Assembly (NCBI GenBank): GCA_910578115.1
Contig: CAJTPO010000037.1
Location: 1-45,222 of the forward strand
DNA: 45,222 bases
Direction of reading: 5' to 3'
From: an uncultured Lachnospiraceae bacterium
Lineage (GTDB): Bacteria > Bacillota > Clostridia > Lachnospirales > Lachnospiraceae
In this document: positions 6,674 through 16,121 of the stretch, piece after piece
Layout of the letters: every line of letters starts with the position of its first letter
Position numbering within the stretch: the stretch's first letter is position 1
The notes under the pieces: generated by a model
Databases searched by the model: none
The model's input: the letters and a program-made list of their open reading frames with translations, nothing else
What the model was told of the DNA's origin: nothing
Position numbers and translations under genes: made by a program

Positions 6674-9577
6674 TCACTCCAGCGGCTCTTCCAGGCCGTA
6701 AACCTCTACTTCATAAATACGTGCTGCACTGTCGCTGCCCTGCGTCGGCTTGTTGATCACCAGCTTCACGAACTGCGCCGCCACGGGTGCGAATGCGTCA
6801 TGGGTGGTGCCCGCCGTATTTCTCGTCACGCTCCGTACTTCTTCAAAAGCGACGCCGTCCTCGCTGACATAGATCGCATAGGACTTCGTATTCATATCCG
6901 CGCCTTCTCCACCGGCCTCGGCATGGTACACATCCACCGCGCTGACCATTTTCACGGAACCAAGATCCAGCGTGATCTCGTGGGGCGCACTGCCCGTCGC
7001 ACACCATTTCTTCGTCACATCCCCGTCCACGGCAAACTCCGGCGCCTCATTCTCATTGACATACGTATCCGCCTCCGTGTCTGCGCCCTGCGAGAGAAGG
7101 ACAAGCCCGTCCGCCGCGTCGTCTGTCACGACGATATAACCTTCCTGCGTCGTCTCCGCGGTTCCGGATGCATTTTCCGCCGTGACGGATACATCATAGA
7201 CACCCTCTTCCGGATATGTCACAGCCACCTGGTCACCTTCCGCGCTCTCCGTATCCGATCCCGTGATGGTCCAGGTCACCTTTTCCGTATTCTGGGAACA
7301 GAGACTGCTAAAGGTCACCGTCTCGCCCGGAGCCGCCAGCGTCACATCCGCCGCAAACGCCGCTTTCGGCAGGCTGTTATCGGGCCATTCCATCGTAACC
7401 TGCTCTCCGGCGCCGTCGGCCAGCAGCGCATTCACGGGCACCACTTCGAAGACAGACCGGTTCGTCTCGTCCGTGCGCGGCAGAGTATTCACATAGAAAC
7501 TGGTCGTGTTGGAGACGCCCAGCAGCGATCTCGTCTGATCCTGATTGATCCGGTATACCTCATAGTAATCCGTCTCCACATCCGAATCCCATGCCAGCCG
7601 CACACCGGCATACATACCATCCTCGTCAAACTCACTGTCCAATACCTGCACGCCGCTCACCGACGCGCTCTCTTCCTGCGCCGTCTCCGCCATCGTGATA
7701 TTGCCGAAACGCAGCTGCAGACCGTTCACATCCGCATCAGACCGCAGACGATAGGAAATCTCCCGGATCGTTTTGCCGGCCAGCACGGACGCATCATAGG
7801 TGATCGTCGTCCACTCTTCTCCTGCCTTCGTATCTCCTTCCAGCACCGTCTCGCTGCCGTCCTCCGTGGTCAGCACCGCATCCACCGCGATCTCACCGCC
7901 TCTGGCCTTTACGGTGGTGGTGAAAGTCATCTGCTCCGTCACTGGAAGCTCCGCGCTGTACATCCTGATCACAGACTCCGCGCCCGCTTTCACCGCACCG
8001 CGCAGGATCAGGCTGGTGCCGCCGTACCAGGCATCGCCCACATCCAGATCCGCCGACAGCTCATTACCCTCGCCGTTCTCGATGATATAACGGTAGGTCG
8101 GCAGAATATCGGAAACACTGCGGTTGTTCCAGTCAAGCTGGCTGATCAGCTCTCCGTTTTTATAGAAACCATACCCGTTTCCGGTAGAGAAATTCGTCAC
8201 AAAAGGAAGACTCGTAATGGCCGTGCGCTCCACTACATAAGAGGAAACGCCTCTCCACTGCGTATCGTCCGCAGGCTCCGTCTCCGCCGACGGATCCCCC
8301 TTGGCATTCACCCACAGCTTATTCTCCTGCTTCCAGAAATCCTGGATCATCTCCGTGGAAAAGTACGCCCAGCTCGGACAGTAAAGTCCCAGCGACGTGT
8401 AGGTGCCGCCCGCCGGATTCTCAAAAAGACTCCAGTCGATGGGCGTATTGTAGCCGTTACTCTGCAGATCCACGCCCGCATACAGGCTGTAAGGATCGAT
8501 CCCCTTCTCCTGTGCCAGCTCCGCCGACGATTTCAGCAGTTCTTCCGGCGCCAGCTTCTCCGACGTCCACCAGAAATTGAGGAACATATCGTCCGCCACC
8601 GGCTCTCCGTCCTCTGTCTGCAGGAACATGGTGTTCTTTTCCGTCAGGGCGTTCTGCCAGTCCATCTTTCCTTCCGCCGTCATGGAATCGTAATAGATCA
8701 GCTCCAGCTCCGGCGCCTGTGCCTTATAATAGGAAAGAAACTCCTGCATCCGCACCGCATGATCCTTCGTCAGCGGTTCTTCGTCCGTCCCTTCCGTCTC
8801 CTGATTGATGAACCATCCGTCAAACCCGTATGTATGCGCCACCTCGATCAGCTTATCCGCTACCGGGTAGCTGCCGTCCTCCGCCTTCTGCAAAAGGTCT
8901 TCCAGCCACTGCATCTTACCGCCATGGGCTGCCTGCGGCATAAACACCGTACCGATCACCGGCACACCGTTCTTATGCCCCGCATCCACCACGTCCGCGG
9001 AAGGCGCCACGATCAGGCCTTCCCCTGAAGAACCGCCCCAGTATACCAGCAGATCCACATACTGCCAGTAGGAAAAGGCGTTGACCTCCGCCTTGTTCAG
9101 GCCGTGCGGGGAATTGCCGCTGGTGCTCCCGTTCATGATAGAGATCGCCATACTCCGCGTATCCTTATTCTGCGTACCGTTCACCGTCTTAAGATCCGCA
9201 ATGTCCACCCGCTTCGCCAGCGGCACCGTGCTCACATTAAAACGCAGATCCTCGTCTTCATCGGCATTCCACGCAAGCAGCTGCTCCGGGAACCAGTAAG
9301 AAGCCTCCGGCTGCCGGTTCATGGTCAGCTCCCGGTTACCGTTCTCCTCCGTGACAGAATAGCCGGACGCACCCGCTGCACTGCTTTCCGCATCAGCGCC
9401 CTCTTCCGTACCCGTCCCGTCACTTTCCGCGGTTTCCTCCTGCGCCGCTTCCGGGGCCGTCACCTCTTCCTGTGCCGGCTCCCCGCCCTGCGCACCGCCG
9501 CAGGCCGTAAGTCCCGCCGCCATGGCGCCGGCCAGCAGCACCGCAGTCACCTTCCTTCCATAGCATTTCTTTCTCAT
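6674..9577 (-). CDS. Secreted lipoprotein endo-beta-N-acetylglucosaminidase, GH85
   Basis: This 967-residue enzyme is predicted to cut the chitobiose core of N-linked glycans outside the cell, releasing oligomannose with one GlcNAc. It starts with a lipoprotein signal and lipobox LTAC (Cys26), then an acidic linker to about residue 70. The GH85 barrel occupies about 85-500 and holds the family signature GFDGWFINQE (251-260), with the catalytic Asn258/Glu260 pair of the substrate-assisted mechanism. Jelly-roll-like regions follow, then a PKD-like domain (about 750-830) and a C-terminal discoidin/F5-8C (CBM32-like) domain (about 850-965). No LPXTG motif is seen, so the lipid is the likely anchor. 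It lies 19 bp after the GH38 gene. Confidence 0.93.
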   Translation of the reverse strand: MRKKCYGRKVTAVLLAGAMAAGLTACGGAQGGEPAQEEVTAPEAAQEETAESDGTGTEEGADAESSAAGASGYSVTEENGNRELTMNRQPEASYWFPEQLLAWNADEDEDLRFNVSTVPLAKRVDIADLKTVNGTQNKDTRSMAISIMNGSTSGNSPHGLNKAEVNAFSYWQYVDLLVYWGGSSGEGLIVAPSADVVDAGHKNGVPVIGTVFMPQAAHGGKMQWLEDLLQKAEDGSYPVADKLIEVAHTYGFDGWFINQETEGTDEEPLTKDHAVRMQEFLSYYKAQAPELELIYYDSMTAEGKMDWQNALTEKNTMFLQTEDGEPVADDMFLNFWWTSEKLAPEELLKSSAELAQEKGIDPYSLYAGVDLQSNGYNTPIDWSLFENPAGGTYTSLGLYCPSWAYFSTEMIQDFWKQENKLWVNAKGDPSAETEPADDTQWRGVSSYVVERTAITSLPFVTNFSTGNGYGFYKNGELISQLDWNNRSVSDILPTYRYIIENGEGNELSADLDVGDAWYGGTSLILRGAVKAGAESVIRMYSAELPVTEQMTFTTTVKARGGEIAVDAVLTTEDGSETVLEGDTKAGEEWTTITYDASVLAGKTIREISYRLRSDADVNGLQLRFGNITMAETAQEESASVSGVQVLDSEFDEDGMYAGVRLAWDSDVETDYYEVYRINQDQTRSLLGVSNTTSFYVNTLPRTDETNRSVFEVVPVNALLADGAGEQVTMEWPDNSLPKAAFAADVTLAAPGETVTFSSLCSQNTEKVTWTITGSDTESAEGDQVAVTYPEEGVYDVSVTAENASGTAETTQEGYIVVTDDAADGLVLLSQGADTEADTYVNENEAPEFAVDGDVTKKWCATGSAPHEITLDLGSVKMVSAVDVYHAEAGGEGADMNTKSYAIYVSEDGVAFEEVRSVTRNTAGTTHDAFAPVAAQFVKLVINKPTQGSDSAARIYEVEVYGLEEPLE

Positions 9578-9596
9578 ACTTTCTCTTCTCCTTTAC

Positions 9597-12500
9597 TTAT
9601 TTCAGCAGCACCGTCACTACTTCATACGGTTTCAGCACAACCTCGATCTCATTTCCGTTCACCACTGCTTCCGTCTCAATCTCCTCCAGCAGGTTGCACA
9701 CATACGCTTTTTCAAACGCCGTATTCACCGTCAGTCTCGCCTTCGTCAGCGCATTCTCCGACTCGTACATACGCAGCACGATTCCGCTTTCGTCCTCCGC
9801 CATCTTCACCGTCTCCAGCACCACATTGGCCCGGTCCACACCGGCGAAGGAATACGCCCCGCCGTCCGCCGTACCCGTCTGTGCCGTCAGCGGCTGATTC
9901 AGCTTATAAGCCTCGTCTACCGTACCGGCTGCGCGCCATCCTTCCGCATGAGGATAGATCGCATACGTAAATTCGTGCTCCTCCTGATCCGCCGTCGGGT
10001 TCGGCTCGATGCCGGACTTGATCAGTGTCAGCGCCATATTGGAATCCTGTACGGAATGTCCGTATTTGCAGTCATTTAACAACGATACGCCGTAGTGTCC
10101 TTCCGAAAGATCCATCCACTTCTGTCCGCAGCTCTCGAATCTGGCCACATCCCAGCTCGTATTGCGGTGGGTCTTCCTCGTCAGATTGCCGAACTGCACG
10201 TCAAAGGCCGCCTCGTCCGTATGCACAGCCACCGGGAAATGCACTTTAAGAAGCGTCTGGTGTTCTTTCCAGTCCACCTTCGTCACAAACTCGATCCTGC
10301 GGCTTAGTGCATAGAAGATAACCTGCTGCCTGATCGTAAAATTAGACGCTTTTCTCGTGATCTCCAGCACCGCACGCACCGGTCCGACCTCCGTCCATTC
10401 CATCTGTTCTACGCCGTCCACATCCCAGAATTTCTCCGTATAATAAATATCAATATCCCAGTTGTCGAAGTAGATCGGCTTATCCTCATACATCCGCAGC
10501 AGATTGGCGCGCTGTCCCTCCTGCACCACTTCCCGCTCGTTTTCCTTGTCATAAATGCTTGTGAACATGCCCTGCTCATCCAGCTTCACCCGGTAGAAAG
10601 GCGTCTCCAGCTCGTACAGCCCATGCAGTGTAAACGGCTTTACTGCCGCCTCTTCGGCCGCTTCGCTCTTTCCGGCAATGCGGAAGGACTTATAGCCTTT
10701 GGACGGAAGGTTCTTCACATAAGCAATGCTTCCCGCCGCTGTCTTCTGTACCGGATAGACCGCTCCGTCTGCATCTGCCAGCGCTTCCGCCTCGAGATCG
10801 CCCAGACATACCACATCGTCCCGCACTCTGCCGATGGTGTTAAAGACAGTGACCGCCTCGCCTTCTCCGGCAATGGCCCGTTTGCGCTGCCCGCTCATAT
10901 CCTGCAGCTGTGCCGCCAGCTGCTCGTACTCTGCTTTGGTCACCTCGTACACTTCATGGATCGAAGAGCCCGGCAGGATATCATGGAACTGATTCAGCAG
11001 CACCAGCTTCCACATGGCATCCAGCTCTTTCGTCGGATACGCCTGCGTCTGTCTGCTCATAACGCAGAGAAGCTCCAGATCCATCAGCCCCAGCTCCGAT
11101 TTTCTGTTGGAACGCTTATTGCGCGCCATGGAAGTCAGCGTTCCTCTGTGGTACTCGAAGTAAAGCTCTCCCTCCCACACCGGAAGCCTTCTGTTATCCT
11201 TCACCCGCTCTTCCAGCTCTTCGAAATAGGTGCGTGCAAATTCCTGTCTTACCGTGGGAATGCCTTTGACACCCTTTTCCATACGCAGGGAAGTCTCCAG
11301 CATCTCTCTGGTAGGGCCGCCGCCGCCGTCTCCGTAGCCGTAGGAGATGAGAATGTCGTTGTTGATGTCCTTATTCTGGTAGCGCATCCAGCCGCCCATG
11401 ATGGCATCCGGGTGCAGCATCCCGTTGTAGGTGGTGAAGAAATCCTTGATCGGCTGGCTCACGCCCAGGGTCGTGATCAGATGCGTCAGCACCTCCGAAC
11501 CGTCGATACCGCGCCAGCGCATCGTATCGTAAGGAATCTTGTTGAACTGGTTCCATGCCAGCTTGGTGGTCATGAAATAGTCGATACCGCACTTTTTCAT
11601 GATCTGCGGCAGCGCCCCGGAGTATCCGAACACATCCGGCAGCCACAGAATCCTGTTGTCCACGCCGAACTCTTCTTTAAAAAAGCGCTTCCCGTGTATA
11701 AACTGTCTCACCAGAGACTCCCCGGAAGTCAGGTTGCAGTCGGCCTCCAGCCACATACCGCCCTCCGGCTCCCAGCGCTTCTCCTCAATGCGCTCCTTCG
11801 CCTTCGCGTAAAGCTCCGGATAACGCTCTTTCAGAAAAGCATACAGCTGCGGCTGACTGGACATAAACTTATAGTTGGGGTATTCCTCCATCAGCTTCAA
11901 CACCGTGGCAAAGCTGCGTCCCACCTTCTCTCTCGTCTGCTCCACGGTCCACCACCATGCCACGTCGATGTGCGTGTGGCCGATACAGGTGGCGATCACA
12001 TCCTTGTAGCCGGCATGGTCCGTGTACAATGCCTGGCCGATATACTCAGTGGCCTCTCGTAACGTCCTGTAGAATTCCTCCGAGTAGGGCGTGCGCAGAT
12101 CCAGGAAATTCACTGTCGTATTTAAGATCTCCTCGATATCCCTGCGGTTCTTATCGTCCTCTTCCATTCTGGAGAAGGCGGCAAGCGGCACCCACAGATC
12201 GTAATAGAGCTTCTCGATCTCGCAATCGATCTCCTGCATCTCCACGATCAGATTAAACTCCGTGTGCAGGATGCCCGTATAGGCCTGCAGCTCCAGCGTC
12301 AATTCCTCACCGGCGCGGGCCTGCGGCCGCAGAAATACATCCCGGTGGTTCATGTCGATACCCTGCACTGCCTCACCGTTTACAAAAAGCAGAAACTGCG
12401 GGTTCTTCGCGTCGTCCCACTCGTCGATCTGGGTGCGTACATGCATCCACATCCGCTTACCGTCAAGCTCCTGCGGCACCCGGTATACAGCCTTGAACCA

Positions 12501-12698
12501 GTAGTGGCGGTCCTTGCCGTACCAGTGCATATTCCGGCAGTCAAAACTCTCCCATGGTGTCAGGTCTTTTTCCGCATCCTCAGGATGTATGTAGTTGCCT
12601 TCCTTGTAGCTCCACTCATCAATCGCAAATTTCTGCTTCACCTTTAACTTCTTCAACTCTTCACAAATGACATTGACCCTTTTGTCTAAAAAATGCAT
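9597..12698 (-). CDS. Alpha-mannosidase, GH38
   Basis: This is a 1033-residue cytoplasmic enzyme that removes alpha-mannosyl residues, here probably from imported oligomannose. The N-terminal region precedes the catalytic domain, which carries GHTHIDVAWWW (about 240-250, zinc ligands His and Asp) and LPDVFGYSGALPQ, with the nucleophile Asp at about 355. The C-terminal half has the usual beta-sandwich domains. There is no signal peptide. I chose the ATG at 12698 because AAGGAGG lies 5 bases before it; an upstream in-frame codon at 12737 would overlap the previous gene and has no such site. The gene follows the GH42-like gene by 17 bp. Confidence 0.94.
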   Translation of the reverse strand: MHFLDKRVNVICEELKKLKVKQKFAIDEWSYKEGNYIHPEDAEKDLTPWESFDCRNMHWYGKDRHYWFKAVYRVPQELDGKRMWMHVRTQIDEWDDAKNPQFLLFVNGEAVQGIDMNHRDVFLRPQARAGEELTLELQAYTGILHTEFNLIVEMQEIDCEIEKLYYDLWVPLAAFSRMEEDDKNRRDIEEILNTTVNFLDLRTPYSEEFYRTLREATEYIGQALYTDHAGYKDVIATCIGHTHIDVAWWWTVEQTREKVGRSFATVLKLMEEYPNYKFMSSQPQLYAFLKERYPELYAKAKERIEEKRWEPEGGMWLEADCNLTSGESLVRQFIHGKRFFKEEFGVDNRILWLPDVFGYSGALPQIMKKCGIDYFMTTKLAWNQFNKIPYDTMRWRGIDGSEVLTHLITTLGVSQPIKDFFTTYNGMLHPDAIMGGWMRYQNKDINNDILISYGYGDGGGGPTREMLETSLRMEKGVKGIPTVRQEFARTYFEELEERVKDNRRLPVWEGELYFEYHRGTLTSMARNKRSNRKSELGLMDLELLCVMSRQTQAYPTKELDAMWKLVLLNQFHDILPGSSIHEVYEVTKAEYEQLAAQLQDMSGQRKRAIAGEGEAVTVFNTIGRVRDDVVCLGDLEAEALADADGAVYPVQKTAAGSIAYVKNLPSKGYKSFRIAGKSEAAEEAAVKPFTLHGLYELETPFYRVKLDEQGMFTSIYDKENEREVVQEGQRANLLRMYEDKPIYFDNWDIDIYYTEKFWDVDGVEQMEWTEVGPVRAVLEITRKASNFTIRQQVIFYALSRRIEFVTKVDWKEHQTLLKVHFPVAVHTDEAAFDVQFGNLTRKTHRNTSWDVARFESCGQKWMDLSEGHYGVSLLNDCKYGHSVQDSNMALTLIKSGIEPNPTADQEEHEFTYAIYPHAEGWRAAGTVDEAYKLNQPLTAQTGTADGGAYSFAGVDRANVVLETVKMAEDESGIVLRMYESENALTKARLTVNTAFEKAYVCNLLEEIETEAVVNGNEIEVVLKPYEVVTVLLK

Positions 12699-12715
12699 AG
12701 CTGCCTCCTTGTCTG

Positions 12716-14935
12716 TTATAATGTTCCGGTAACCCACACGGCGCTGTGTCCCGGCAGGATCCCTCTGCCGTCCGGCGTGTATGCCACAGGCATCTGGTAA
12801 TGTTCCGCCTCATACTTCTGCGGAAGCTCGTAAGGCGTGGACCGGTGATTGACGATCACCATACCGTTCTCGAAGACGCCCGTCTCGATTCCCCGCTCCC
12901 GGATACCGCTCACCGGCAGCAGATACCGTTCCAGAATATCCTTTACCAGCGTGGTCTTCGACTGCAGGATGGGGTACATCTCCCGGTTTCCCTGTTCATA
13001 GGGCACATGAGGGATATTCTTCGCCGCGTAGGACGCGCCGATCTGCACGCCGAAGGAAAACACCGTTCCCCGAAATGCCTGCTTTTGTTCCTTAGATCGT
13101 TCCTTTGAATTTGTTTCTGACATATATGTCAGTTTTTCTCCCGTGTATTCTGCCACGCAGCAGCTCCCGTCTACGTAATCTGAAACCGCTATTCCATCAC
13201 GATATCTGCAAAAACTCTCCCCCTGTGGGATGATGGTTTTGCCGTAACGGTAGGGCATTTTCTCATAGCGTTCTCCCGCGATGCCAAAACAGGATCTGAC
13301 AAGTGCGTCATCAGGCCCGTGGAAGAGCACGCCGCCCTCCCGTACCCACTCTCTGATCCGTTCCTCGCTCTCGCCCTTCTCCAGTGTTCCGTAGCAGTCA
13401 TTGGCCGCCACGATCAGCACTTTGTATGCCGCCAGCGCGCCTTTTTCAATCTCATGGCTGCTGATCACATCCACCTGATACCCCAGGTCACAGCAGAGCC
13501 GGTACCAACCCAGCAGATCCAGCCGCCTGATCTTGTTGTTTCCCACTTCGTAAGGCTCAAAAAGCGCCATTTCCGTCGGAAACAGCAGCGCGATCTCTTT
13601 TGTACGCGCTCCTTTTCTGCGCGCTATCACCTCCGCACACCAGCGGTTGCCTGCCGTCAGAGACTTCAGGAAATCCGGTTCCATCCTGTTTAAGACTCCG
13701 CCGTCGTCCAGTCCGTTCATGCCGTAACAGGTATACCCGTCCATGCCGCAGGCCGTCATGGTGCCGATCATCTCCGCCGGGGTCAGCTGGGCGTAGATAT
13801 CGTTATAGATATACCGGCCCCAGTAGATACCGCCCACCAGCGGTCTGCCCTCGTTCATGACCCGCATCATGCTGTGCTGGCAGGAGACCACATAAGCATC
13901 CGGGTATCCGTCCGGCGTGACAGGAACCGTGATAAAATGACAGGAATCCACATAGGGAGCCAGCGCATAGAGGTCGATCCCCCGCATGGCCGTATCCCAC
14001 AGGTCGCTGAATTCGTTGTCCCCGTCCGCCTGCTGCCGTCCGTAAATATTGAGGAAATACCCCCACTGCGTCATATCCGGACAGAGGAACAGCTGCGGAT
14101 TCTTCTCTTTCAGCGCTTTGCCCATGGCCTCGAAATAGAGCGCCAGTTCCCGCGCCTTCCAGAGCGCATTGTCCCGGTATACCACGAAACGCGGCGTGCG
14201 CTCCCGCACATCCTCCTCCGTATAGAACAGGTCCGTTCCGCCCGCGTTCTCCTCAAACCGCAGAGAAAACCAGTACTCCTCCGGCTGCAACTGATCGAAA
14301 CCATCCGCCCTGATCCCGTAAGCCCGGTTCAGCTTCTCAATCTCTCCGCCGTAGAATTCTTTCAGAAATGCTCTGTACCGGCGGATTCCTTCCTCGTCGA
14401 AGCTGCCCGCCACGATCGGATCCCACATGCTGCATACGGGAATGACTTCCTCCGTCTTCCCTTCCCGTGTCACAAGACAGCGCTCACAGCCTTCGCCGTA
14501 GCGGTCCATAATACGCTCCACGTGCTCCTGCATGGATCTTCTCGCCTTTTCGGACCAGTATTTATACCACTTGCCGGGCCTGCCGTCCGCATATACCGTC
14601 TCTTCCCCGAAGATGGGCGGGCTGTAACGTATATGCGGATACAGATTGTCCCCGTTCATATACAACAGCAGAAAGTTGTAGGCCAGCCCGTGTGCGCAGG
14701 CGCTTTTTCCCATATATTCCTGCATCTTTACGTACTGGCTGAGCGCCCCTGTCTCATAACGCTCTTTAAAATCCTCCCAGGCCTTGGTATCAAACATCAC
14801 GCTGTTGAAGCCAAGCTCCCTGATCAGCTCCATCGTCTCGTCGATAAAAGCCTCGTCATCGTAGGCCGGGCTGTAGAAATTGCCGAAGATCACATTGATA
14901 TACGGCCTGTTGTCTGTCCTGCTGATCATGCTCAT
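12716..14935 (-). CDS. GH42-like (clan GH-A type) glycoside hydrolase, specificity unknown
   Basis: This 739-residue cytoplasmic protein has a TIM-barrel-like N-terminal half (about 10-430), followed by a glutamine-amidotransferase-like domain (about 445-560, with KVLIVAAND and EGGVLFHGPDD) and a C-terminal beta domain ending in GHSAVWV. That order matches GH42 beta-galactosidases and the related GH164 beta-mannosidases. Where GH42 has its Asn-Glu acid/base motif, this protein reads VCSMWDPIVAGSFDEEG (168-184), so the standard acid/base pair is not visible. The segment LKEFYGGEIEKLNRAYG (191-207) does resemble GH42. Its position between GH130 and GH38 suggests action on N-glycan fragments; a beta-mannosidase or galactosidase role are both open. 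The start is the first of two close ATGs, behind AGAGGA. Confidence 0.7.
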   Translation of the reverse strand: MSMISRTDNRPYINVIFGNFYSPAYDDEAFIDETMELIRELGFNSVMFDTKAWEDFKERYETGALSQYVKMQEYMGKSACAHGLAYNFLLLYMNGDNLYPHIRYSPPIFGEETVYADGRPGKWYKYWSEKARRSMQEHVERIMDRYGEGCERCLVTREGKTEEVIPVCSMWDPIVAGSFDEEGIRRYRAFLKEFYGGEIEKLNRAYGIRADGFDQLQPEEYWFSLRFEENAGGTDLFYTEEDVRERTPRFVVYRDNALWKARELALYFEAMGKALKEKNPQLFLCPDMTQWGYFLNIYGRQQADGDNEFSDLWDTAMRGIDLYALAPYVDSCHFITVPVTPDGYPDAYVVSCQHSMMRVMNEGRPLVGGIYWGRYIYNDIYAQLTPAEMIGTMTACGMDGYTCYGMNGLDDGGVLNRMEPDFLKSLTAGNRWCAEVIARRKGARTKEIALLFPTEMALFEPYEVGNNKIRRLDLLGWYRLCCDLGYQVDVISSHEIEKGALAAYKVLIVAANDCYGTLEKGESEERIREWVREGGVLFHGPDDALVRSCFGIAGERYEKMPYRYGKTIIPQGESFCRYRDGIAVSDYVDGSCCVAEYTGEKLTYMSETNSKERSKEQKQAFRGTVFSFGVQIGASYAAKNIPHVPYEQGNREMYPILQSKTTLVKDILERYLLPVSGIRERGIETGVFENGMVIVNHRSTPYELPQKYEAEHYQMPVAYTPDGRGILPGHSAVWVTGTL

Positions 14936-15005
14936 ACCGTCCTCTTTTTTTGCCGGGCGCCCTCTGTAACACCAGGCAGCGTTCCCGCAAATCCTCTTTC
15001 CCTTA

Positions 15006-15998
15006 TTATGATCTTACCGGTTCCATGGCTTCCATCAGACGGTCCACCGTCGTAAAGGCAAGCCCGGTCACCGTATCCGCACAGCCGTAATAAATGGCGA
15101 TCCGTCCCGTCGCCGCATCCGTCAGCGCCGCACAGGGAAATACCACATTGGGCACGTCACCCACGCACTCATACAGCTCATGCGGCCCCAGAATATAGTT
15201 CCGCGTCCGCTTCTTCACCTTCCACGGCTCCTCCAGATCCAGCAGCGCACATCCCATCCGGTACACGAAGCCGTTGCATGTATTGATCACCCCGTGATAG
15301 ATCAGAAGCCACCCGTCCTGCGTCTCGATGGGCACGCTTCCTGCGCCAATCTTGGTGGACTGCCAGGCGGAATAATCCCCTTTGATGGTCTCCATCACCA
15401 GCCGGTGGCGGCCCCAGTAGGTCAGATCCGGGCTTTCGCTTACAAAAATATCCCCGAAGGGCGTGTGCCCGTTATCGCTGGGCCTGCTCAGCATGTAATA
15501 CTTTCCGCCAATTTTCCTCGGAAAGAGCACGCCGTTACGGTTGAACGGCAGGAAGGCATTTTCCAGCTGGTAAAAAGTCTTAAAGTCAAAAGTATAGCCT
15601 ACCCCGATGGTGGGATAGCCCCGGTAACCGTTGCACCACGTCACATAATATCTGTCCTCGATAAAACACACCCGCGGATCGTAACGAAAGTCCCGTTTCG
15701 CCACCTCCGGCTCCGCTCCCTGGAACGTAAGCGGCTCGTCGGAAATCTCCCAATGAATGCCGTCCTTACTGAATCCGGCAAAAATATCCATACTGACCGA
15801 TCTGCTGTCACAGCGGAATACTCCCGCAAATCCGTCCCCGTAAGGAACCACCGCACTGTTAAAAATGCTGTTGGAGTTTTTCGTCGCAAACCGCTCAATG
15901 ATGGGATTTTCCCGGTAACGCCACACCGGGAGCCTCCCCGCTCCTTCCGGCTCCTGCCACGGGATATTCGGCAGATCTTTTCCCACTATTTTCGTCAT
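15006..15998 (-). CDS. GH130 beta-mannoside phosphorylase
   Basis: This 330-residue cytoplasmic enzyme of the five-bladed beta-propeller GH130 family phosphorolyses beta-mannosides, giving mannose 1-phosphate. Family features seen include NSIFNSAVVPYG, YDPRVCFIEDRYYVTW, SRPSDNGHTPFGDIF, and a repeated blade pattern ending in AIYYGCADTVTGLA. In this operon the likely substrate is Man-beta-1,4-GlcNAc left after GH85 and GH38, as for the known N-glycan GH130 enzymes; beta-1,4-mannooligosaccharides are the alternative. The start at 15998 (MTKIVGKDL) is preferred over the upstream ATG at 16028 because AGGAGG lies 7 bases before it and inside the longer frame. Confidence 0.92.
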   Translation of the reverse strand: MTKIVGKDLPNIPWQEPEGAGRLPVWRYRENPIIERFATKNSNSIFNSAVVPYGDGFAGVFRCDSRSVSMDIFAGFSKDGIHWEISDEPLTFQGAEPEVAKRDFRYDPRVCFIEDRYYVTWCNGYRGYPTIGVGYTFDFKTFYQLENAFLPFNRNGVLFPRKIGGKYYMLSRPSDNGHTPFGDIFVSESPDLTYWGRHRLVMETIKGDYSAWQSTKIGAGSVPIETQDGWLLIYHGVINTCNGFVYRMGCALLDLEEPWKVKKRTRNYILGPHELYECVGDVPNVVFPCAALTDAATGRIAIYYGCADTVTGLAFTTVDRLMEAMEPVRS

Positions 15999-16029
15999 CA
16001 CGCCACCTCCTCTTACTTTCCATAACATT

Positions 16030-16110
16030 CCGGATATCCGGCCTGTTACATATATCCGGCCCTCCCGAAGCGTCTGTAACAGACGCCTCGTTATGAGCCG
16101 GATATATCCG
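16030..16110. repeat. Nested palindromes between the binding-protein and GH130 genes
   Basis: Three palindromic units are stacked in about 80 bp. CCGGATATCCGG at 16030-16041 is a perfect 12-bp palindrome. ATATATCCGGC (16050-16060) pairs with GCCGGATATAT (16097-16107). Between them GCGTCTGT (16070-16077) pairs with ACAGACGC (16079-16086). In the operon transcript this makes a strong structure just after the binding-protein stop, suited to attenuating transcription or protecting the upstream message, so that binding protein exceeds enzymes. Confidence 0.6.
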
Positions 16111-16121
16111 GGCCGTTATCC

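Noticed and set aside
6599..9028. Long open frame on the plus strand opposite the GH85 and ManA genes
   Set aside because: It is Arg/His/Leu-rich, shows no family motif, has no suitable ribosome site, and mirrors codon bias of well-supported minus-strand genes. The same applies to plus-strand frames at 4339-5526, 10623-12062, 13874-15055 and 16206-17465.
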